64,000 bases of DNA from Spirochaetales bacterium Spiro_07 (lineage in GTDB: Bacteria > Spirochaetota > Spirochaetia > Treponematales > Treponemataceae): positions 39,494 to 103,493 of the forward strand of contig LVBI01000030.1 of the NCBI GenBank assembly GCA_001603145.1. The letters run 5' to 3'. The first letter of the stretch is position 1; each line of letters begins with the position of its first letter. Positions 58,587-64,000 of this stretch are shown here, piece after piece. The notes beneath the pieces were generated by a model that saw only the letters and a program-made list of their open reading frames with translations, searched no databases and was not told the origin of the DNA. A program made the translations under genes and the position numbers.

Positions 58587-58756
58587 TGAACTTTTTAAGC
58601 TGGGCCGTTCTCGCAGCCGTAATTGCAGGCGCAGTCTTTGCGCTGCTTTATGTTGTGCGCAACAAAGGCGGTTGTTCGGGCTGCTCCGGCAATTGCTCTG
58701 AATGCGGCTCATGCGGCAACGGCTCATGTAGCCACAAAAAGCAGGGCGGCAAATAG
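58586..58756 (+). CDS. FeoB-associated Cys-rich membrane protein
   Basis: 56 aa: one N-terminal transmembrane helix (MNFLSWAVLAAVIAGAVFALLYVV) and a Cys/Gly-rich tail with eight Cys (GGCSGCSGNCSECGSCGNGSC). This is the small FeoB-associated family found after feoB in anaerobes, possibly an iron carrier or regulator. It begins within the feoB stop codon, so it is translationally coupled. The open frame upstream to 58448 is feoB antiframe. Confidence 0.88.
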   Translation: MNFLSWAVLAAVIAGAVFALLYVVRNKGGCSGCSGNCSECGSCGNGSCSHKKQGGK

Positions 58757-58840
58757 CCAGTGTGCTTCTTTTAAGCCGCGTGCGACATATTCTGACCACG
58801 CCACATTTAGCTGTTGCGCTGATTAATGTCATTATCAGTA

Positions 58841-58876
58841 TTTATAGATTGCCGCATCAAGTGCGGCAATGACACT
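58841..58876. repeat. Dispersed palindromic repeat (copy identical to one in the prophage)
   Basis: 36 bp identical to 30926-30961. It lies between the convergent Feo operon and the epimerase-like gene, and its hairpin may serve as mRNA end. Confidence 0.85.
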
Positions 58877-58885
58877 TGCGTTTGT

Positions 58886-59431
58886 TCAGCCTAAAACTGC
58901 ATCGCAAAGTTCCGGGGCTTCATCATCTCTTGGCGAAACAGTAAAGCTGCCGCCGCAAATGTCAAGCGCGATTGATTTGTCGCGGTAAGAGATTGCGCGC
59001 GAAAGTTCATTGTCAAAATCTTGGTCAATTTGAAAAAGCATTACGGTGTTGTCTGCCGTTGAGCGGAATAAATGCCCGAAACCGCGTGGAATGAGCATCT
59101 GCATCTTGTTCGCGGCAGAAAGCTCTGTGCAAAACCATTTCTTGAAAGTTGCAGAGCCGCGCCGCAAATCAATAGCGTAGTCAATTCCGCTGCCGGAAAT
59201 AATGCGTATAAGCTTTTGCTGCGGTTTTGGTTCAGCCTGAAAGTGAATGCCGAAAACTGTTTCAGCTTTCGGCATTTCGTAGATTACGCTCTCTTTTGGA
59301 ATGAAATCTATGCCGCAGCGGCTGAATTCAGTTTCTGAATAAACGCGGATTTTTGTTCCGCGGTTGTCTGCAACGCCGTCAAAGCGGAACAGCTTTACTT
59401 CTGGAAACGGCGTTTCTTCAAAGACTATCAT
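58886..59431 (-). CDS. RmlC-like dTDP-4-dehydrorhamnose 3,5-epimerase family protein
   Basis: 181 aa cupin of the RmlC family: DNRGTKIRVYSETEF, GIHFQAEPKPQQKLIRI with the catalytic-type His, DLRRGSATFKKWF, and LIPRGFGHLFRS. It probably epimerises a nucleotide-linked keto-sugar in surface polysaccharide synthesis. The other rml genes are not nearby, so the exact sugar is uncertain. It follows the M24 peptidase gene by 7 bp and is probably co-transcribed. Confidence 0.88.
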   Translation of the reverse strand: MIVFEETPFPEVKLFRFDGVADNRGTKIRVYSETEFSRCGIDFIPKESVIYEMPKAETVFGIHFQAEPKPQQKLIRIISGSGIDYAIDLRRGSATFKKWFCTELSAANKMQMLIPRGFGHLFRSTADNTVMLFQIDQDFDNELSRAISYRDKSIALDICGGSFTVSPRDDEAPELCDAVLG

Positions 59432-59438
59432 ACTTTCC

Positions 59439-60566
59439 TTAGATTCTGATAATTTTTGAGTTTGTCAAAACTTCGTTGCCAGTTTCAGTTATAAGCACGT
59501 CATTTTCAAGGCGGCAGCCGCCGATTTTTGCGTCGTAAAGCCCCGGTTCAAGCGTAACGACCATGCCCGGCGCAAAAACTTGTGAAAGGTCTGCGCTGCT
59601 TCTTACAGAAGGCCATTCGTGCGCTTCAAGCCCGACGCCGTGGCCAAGTGCGTGTGGCATTGTGCGGTTAATCTGCTGAAAAATCGAATCTGCCTTGCGG
59701 TTTGCTTCGCAAACAGGAATATCTGCCTTGTATAAAGTTAAAGCCTGGTTTGCGGCAGTCTGCACCGATTCAAGCATTTCGTTCTGCTTTTTGTCGAGCG
59801 CGCCGCGCGCAATTGTAAGCGTAACGTCACTTGTGTAGCCGTCATAAATAAGCCCAAAATCCAGAATCGAAAGACCTTTGCCTGCAAATTCGCCCGAAGT
59901 GTAGCCCGGAAACGCATGAATGAAGAAGCTTCTTGAAGCGCCTGCCGCAAGCGTGCCGAAGCCAGTTCCTTCGCAGCCGTTGCTATGTGCAGCTTGTTCA
60001 ATAAGAAGGGCAACTTCTGTTTCTGTTGTGAATTTTCCTTCGCCAAGCCCTTTTTCGATTGTCTCGATAACTTCGTCTGTCAGCGCGCAAGCTTTGCGTA
60101 TAATCGCGATTTCAGTTTCGTCTTTTGTGGCGCGCATACGCTTAATCTGCTGGTTTACGCCGTTTTCGCGGCAGAGCACGTCGTTTTTGTTGAAGATTTC
60201 AACATATTTGAGAAATTCCGGGTACGGTGTTCTTGAAGGGATTTCAATCCGCGTATTCGGCGGAATCTGACAGATTGCGGCGATTCCCGCTGCGGCATGA
60301 ACTGCTGAGCGGTCGAAGCGCGTAAAAGGAATCATCATGTCCACGTCAGCTTTTTGCGCCGCAAGCGCTTCGTCCCACGGCGAAAGTATTGCATCGCCCG
60401 TAATGCTTATGCCGAGAACGCCGTCACTTGGGTGCCCCGAAAAATAGCGGAGAGCCGGGTCTCTGTGTGTTTCAGAATCTACAATAATTACAAGCCCGAT
60501 GCTGTTCTGCGCCATCCAAGTGGCAAGAGCTGCCCGCCGTTTCTGATATACCGATGTATCTGCCAA
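59439..60566 (-). CDS. M24-family Xaa-Pro peptidase
   Basis: 375 aa cytoplasmic dimetal aminopeptidase of the PepP/PepQ type. N-terminal creatinase-like domain to about 145; pita-bread domain with metal ligands in LDFGLIYDGYTSDVT (two Asp), HALGHGVGLEAHEWP (His), VTLEPGLY (Glu) and RLENDVLIT (Glu). It likely releases residues before proline. It is the first gene of a two-gene leftward unit and diverges from the adenylate cyclase. Confidence 0.92.
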   Translation of the reverse strand: MADTSVYQKRRAALATWMAQNSIGLVIIVDSETHRDPALRYFSGHPSDGVLGISITGDAILSPWDEALAAQKADVDMMIPFTRFDRSAVHAAAGIAAICQIPPNTRIEIPSRTPYPEFLKYVEIFNKNDVLCRENGVNQQIKRMRATKDETEIAIIRKACALTDEVIETIEKGLGEGKFTTETEVALLIEQAAHSNGCEGTGFGTLAAGASRSFFIHAFPGYTSGEFAGKGLSILDFGLIYDGYTSDVTLTIARGALDKKQNEMLESVQTAANQALTLYKADIPVCEANRKADSIFQQINRTMPHALGHGVGLEAHEWPSVRSSADLSQVFAPGMVVTLEPGLYDAKIGGCRLENDVLITETGNEVLTNSKIIRI

Positions 60567-60801
60567 TTTATTCTCCTGTTTAAAACAAAAAGCAAGTTTT
60601 TGATTTTATTCAAGATACTTTTCTTGCCGTTTTGTTTCAATAGGTTTATACTTCTGATAGTGGAATCTCTAAAAAATCCATAAACGCCATTTTGAAAAGT
60701 GCATGTAAAAACCTTCGGAGAGAATCATTTAATTTGTATTCTAAGATTTAGCTGCAAAACCGGCAACGGTTAATCGTTCAGCGTTCAGGAGGGTTTAGAA
60801 A

Positions 60802-62490
60802 TTGAAGAAAGGTATTTTTCAAAAGGTTGGAAAAACATCCGTCATCCCAATTTCGTTTAAGATTTTGGTCGTGTTTTTGTGTCTTCTGCTGTTCTCAAAT
60901 TTTCTGACGAACTACATAAACATGCTGCTCAACAGAAAATATCAGTTTTCTGTTACGAACCAGCTGCTCGTTAAAGAGCTGAAAGAAATCTACACGAACG
61001 CAAGCAACCAGTACGAAATCTTTAAGTTTTCTTCAGACCGCGATGAAAGCATTTCTTCGATTTTGGCTTCTGCCAAGAAAGGCTTTACGCATGACCACAG
61101 CATGTTGCTCGGCGTTTCTGAAGAAGGTGCAATAGTCTTTGGCACAAGCGCAGACAACTTTGAATATACGAATTTCCCGGACGAGACGGCGCTTGAAGCA
61201 ATCGTTAAAGACAAAGAGAGCGGCGTTTCCGAAGGTTCAGTTTATTTTACAACGCAGAATGGACGGAACCTTGCTGTCTATAAATATCACGAAGACTGGC
61301 AATGTTTCATAATCCGCTCGGAACTGCTTTCGGATATGAACGCAGATTCGAACCACGTTTTCATGATTATCTGTATAATTACAGTTGTTCTGATTCTGGT
61401 CTTTCTTGTTCTCGGCTTTTATATGTTCAACCAGATTCTGCGCTACTTAAAGCAGATGATTCAAAGCCTTTACGAAATGCAACAGAAGCAGTCGCTCGAT
61501 TTGCTTGATTTGTCAGGCGCGCCGAATGACGATATTACATATCTCGGCGCTTCATTTAACTCGCTTTCTTCTTCGATTAACAATCTTATGTCGATTTTCA
61601 GGCGCTTTACGACGCGGGACGTTGTTGAGCATGCTTACAAAGACCATCACGTAGGGCTTGAAGGCTCGCAGCGGGAACTTACGATTCTATTTTCAGACAT
61701 CAAGGGTTTTACCTACATGACTGAAACTTTGGGCAACGACATCATCAATTTGCTCAACATTCATTATTCGCGCACAATCAACAAAGTGCATGACCAGAAC
61801 GGAATTATCGGCTCGATTATAGGCGACGCTGTTCTGGCGATTTACGGCGCTCTTGAAGGCGACGATCACAACAAGTCTCTTGAAGCCGTAAGAAGCGCGT
61901 GGGCAATTACAAAAGAGACCAAGCTTTTGCGCGATGCAATGATTGCGCGCCGTGCCGAAATCGAAAAAGAGCGTTCACTTACAGAAGCCGAAGAACGCGT
62001 CTTTAAGGCTGTTCTCATCGATGTCGGTGTGGGCATTGACGGCGGCACTGTGTTCTATGGCAACATCGGCTCAATTGAGCGCATGACCACAACAGTTATC
62101 GGCGACAACGTAAACGCGGCAAGCCGTCTTGAAGGGCTTACGCGCATATATCATCTGCCGGTCATTGTTTCAGAATTTGTAAAGAACGATATTTCGCAGT
62201 TCACGTCGCAGTATAGATTCTACGAAATCGATACAGTTCAGGTTAAAGGAAAAACCGAAGGCAAGAAGATTTTCTTTCCGTATGACACGCTTGAGCCAAA
62301 CGAAACGCTTGAAAAGCAGTTTGAAAGCTTTGAAGAAGGGCTTCAGCTGTATTATGCCGGAAACTGGGCTGACGCGCGCAAGTTTATGCGTGAAAGCAAG
62401 CTTGAAGTTGCCGAGATTTTCCTTCAGCGCATGTCTTCAAGAAATCTGCCTGAAAATTGGAGTGGTATATGGACAATGACAACAAAATAA
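60802..62490 (+). CDS. Membrane class III adenylate/guanylate cyclase with HAMP
   Basis: 562 aa. It has an N-terminal transmembrane helix (about 17-35), an extracytoplasmic sensor domain of ~150 aa and a second transmembrane helix (about 190-215: FMIICIITVVLILVFLVLGF). A HAMP-like linker and the class III catalytic domain follow (ILFSDIKGFTYMTETLG, IIGDAVLAIYG, TVIGDNVNAASRLEGL). Metal Asp residues and the Asn-x3-Arg pair are intact. It probably makes cAMP in response to an external signal. The start is TTG 60802 with GGAGGG eight bases upstream. Confidence 0.9.
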   Translation: MKKGIFQKVGKTSVIPISFKILVVFLCLLLFSNFLTNYINMLLNRKYQFSVTNQLLVKELKEIYTNASNQYEIFKFSSDRDESISSILASAKKGFTHDHSMLLGVSEEGAIVFGTSADNFEYTNFPDETALEAIVKDKESGVSEGSVYFTTQNGRNLAVYKYHEDWQCFIIRSELLSDMNADSNHVFMIICIITVVLILVFLVLGFYMFNQILRYLKQMIQSLYEMQQKQSLDLLDLSGAPNDDITYLGASFNSLSSSINNLMSIFRRFTTRDVVEHAYKDHHVGLEGSQRELTILFSDIKGFTYMTETLGNDIINLLNIHYSRTINKVHDQNGIIGSIIGDAVLAIYGALEGDDHNKSLEAVRSAWAITKETKLLRDAMIARRAEIEKERSLTEAEERVFKAVLIDVGVGIDGGTVFYGNIGSIERMTTTVIGDNVNAASRLEGLTRIYHLPVIVSEFVKNDISQFTSQYRFYEIDTVQVKGKTEGKKIFFPYDTLEPNETLEKQFESFEEGLQLYYAGNWADARKFMRESKLEVAEIFLQRMSSRNLPENWSGIWTMTTK

Positions 62491-63902
62491 ATATTTCTAA
62501 GCCTGAAGTTAAGCTCTTTCTCGGTGACAAAATTGTGCCGGCTGATTTGAGTTCTACATCGACTTATGACATCGAAAAAGAATTTGAAAAAGCTAAGGCA
62601 AACCGCTCTTATAAGGTAATGCTTATTCTTGTCGGCATGGGCATTTTTGTGGTGCTTTTTTCAATCTTCTTTTCAAAGTACGTCAAAGTGCAGAACGAAA
62701 AAATGAAGGTGAGCGTAGAATCTTTTGACGATCTCAACTTGCGCCGCCTTCTTGATTCAGTTTCGCGCATTGAAAACGAAATTTCTCTCGCAATGGCCGA
62801 AAAAAAGCAGATTGACGACACTTATAAAGAAAGCATTTCCAGTGCAGAGCAGTTCCGTGATGCAGATTTGCACACGCTGCAATACATGAATCTTTCAAAA
62901 TATGAATTCAGCAAGCAGCGGCAGGCGATAATCGATTCGTGCGAGCATAAAAAAGCGCTTATCAAAGCCACTTATGACGAAGACACCGAATATATCGACG
63001 CCAAAATCAAGGAACTGACAGACCAGCTTGCGGCTATGGACAGCGCGAATCTTGAACGCGCGCAGCAGATGCAGTCAGAAATCGATTCTCAGCGTCAGGT
63101 CTTTGAAATTGAAAAGCGGCAGCTTGTAGATGAATATGAAACTAATATCGAGACGCTCAAAAGCCAGCTTGCAACTCAAAAAGAAGAAGCTTATAAAGAG
63201 CGCAACAAGGCGATTGACACCGTGGCTGCGCGCTACAAAAAAGAAATTGCCTCGCTTAAGGCTACAATCGCTTCTCTTGACCCGGTGCTTTCAGACGCAA
63301 AGGCGGCTGCCATTGTAGATGAAGCGAACAAGCTTGAGAACAGCGCGCCGCAGTTTCTTAGCCCGATTGCCGAAAAGTTTGAGCTTGCTGAAAACGATGT
63401 GCTGCTTCTTGCCGCAATTGACGGCAAGCTTGCCAATTTTGATTATCTTGCAGGCGTAATCGAAGCGCAGCCGCACAAGAACAGCCTTGCGTCTTTTGCG
63501 CGGGCGCGCAACTTTATACTTCATTCGTTTGCCGATGACACAGTTTCGTTGCTTACGAGCATTTTGTCGGCGCGCACAGAAGCTGAAGAAAATGCGGTTG
63601 AGCTTGGGGCTGTCGTTCATTCTTATGAGTTTTATCTTGAATCGCAGCTCAAAGAATCTGGCGATTTTGGCTGCGTTGTTGACCCGCGCAACAAAAATGA
63701 GATTGTGGTTTATGTTTCGCCTGTCTACAAAGAGACAATCGAAGACACGCCAGCTTATGTCTACCGCAAGGCGAATGAGCTTATCGGCGAGGTTGTGCTT
63801 AAAAAGCAGGGCAACAAGATTGTGGCTGTTCCGCAGAATTCGCGGGTCGGCTCAAAAATCAAGGTTGGTGACCGCGTTTTGATTGACGTTTCGCCAAAAT
63901 AA
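62469..63902 (+). CDS. Membrane-anchored coiled-coil protein coupled to the cyclase
   Basis: 477 aa. A cytoplasmic N-terminus of ~50 residues, one transmembrane helix (about 51-68: VMLILVGMGIFVVLFSIFF), a long coiled coil (about 80-270), and a C-terminal globular domain ending GNKIVAVPQNSRVGSKIKVGDRVLIDVSPK. No family recognised. The start at ATG 62469 is set by GGAG six bases upstream, inside the last codons of the cyclase, a 22-bp overlap. Tight coupling suggests a shared process at the membrane. Confidence 0.75.
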   Translation: MDNDNKINISKPEVKLFLGDKIVPADLSSTSTYDIEKEFEKAKANRSYKVMLILVGMGIFVVLFSIFFSKYVKVQNEKMKVSVESFDDLNLRRLLDSVSRIENEISLAMAEKKQIDDTYKESISSAEQFRDADLHTLQYMNLSKYEFSKQRQAIIDSCEHKKALIKATYDEDTEYIDAKIKELTDQLAAMDSANLERAQQMQSEIDSQRQVFEIEKRQLVDEYETNIETLKSQLATQKEEAYKERNKAIDTVAARYKKEIASLKATIASLDPVLSDAKAAAIVDEANKLENSAPQFLSPIAEKFELAENDVLLLAAIDGKLANFDYLAGVIEAQPHKNSLASFARARNFILHSFADDTVSLLTSILSARTEAEENAVELGAVVHSYEFYLESQLKESGDFGCVVDPRNKNEIVVYVSPVYKETIEDTPAYVYRKANELIGEVVLKKQGNKIVAVPQNSRVGSKIKVGDRVLIDVSPK

Positions 63903-63911
63903 GCAAAGCTT

Positions 63912-63991
63912 CGGGCTGTCTGAAAAAACTTGCACAGCAAAGTCATTCCGAACTTGATTCGGACTCTTTATGTTAATTTTTTGGCAGCCCG
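63912..63991. repeat. Imperfect inverted repeat enclosing a dispersed palindrome
   Basis: CGGGCTG (63912-63918) pairs with CAGCCCG (63985-63991), continued by A-rich and T-rich arms (tgaaaaaa / aatttttt). Inside lies gtcattccgaa-cttga-ttcgga (63941-63961), a member of the dispersed family in reverse orientation. It could double as the terminator of the preceding gene. Confidence 0.5.
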
Positions 63992-64000
63992 CGTTTTTGC

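Overview
The window looks like chromosome of a spirochaete, most likely a gut- or rumen-type Treponema. The support is indirect: infA, dksA, glmS and tex types, a cytoplasmic response regulator/hybrid kinase pair, an FeoA-FeoB fusion, a PF06541 membrane protein, and an intermediate G+C with AT-rich intergenic DNA. Short dispersed palindromes of the form attccg..cggaatgaca recur between host genes. The species cannot be fixed from sequence alone.

Host part, left (1-19417): end of an unidentified gene, M29 aminopeptidase, Tex, DUF89 phosphatase, an MBOAT/SGNH acylation pair, a secreted unknown, a sirtuin, a PlsC-like acyltransferase, a response regulator/hybrid kinase operon, DksA-type zinc finger, IF-1, a J-domain membrane protein, a PF06541 protein and glmS.

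Prophage (19418-51991, 32,574 bp): an apparently complete Mu-like transposable phage with a siphovirus-type tail (no sheath or baseplate genes). Its ends are resolved: a 5-bp target duplication AAAAC flanks TGTAA...TTACA termini that match as a gap-free imperfect inverted repeat over 48 bp. Gene order differs from Mu. The immunity/early module (33.4-44.2 kb) lies inside the late gene order. The lysis-terminase-portal-MuF half is on the right and the protease-capsid-tail half on the left, and both are read leftward. Each half starts with a copy of the same late-promoter element, TGTGCCAGAATTCAAGA, at fixed distance from a -10 box and an apparently leaderless ATG. A third, diverged copy drives a small rightward gene at the right end.

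The immunity module has a three-domain S24 repressor, an ImmA/IrrE protease and a class III nucleotidyl cyclase, with two operator families upstream of the early operon. The repressor's N-terminal domain is shared with an early protein encoded just after the MuB-like gene. Two A-AAA-AAC slippery sites are present: one for the tail chaperone (G/GT) and one that would fuse the portal to MuF. MuF ends in a probable toxin domain followed by an overlapping candidate immunity gene.

Host part, right (51992-64000): a secreted Thr/His-rich protein with a hairpin leader, a YARHG-domain protein, a membrane PAS-GGDEF protein, FeoAB with its Cys-rich partner, an RmlC-like epimerase, an M24 peptidase, and a membrane class III adenylate cyclase coupled to a membrane coiled-coil protein. 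No tRNA, rRNA, CRISPR array or IS element was recognised.
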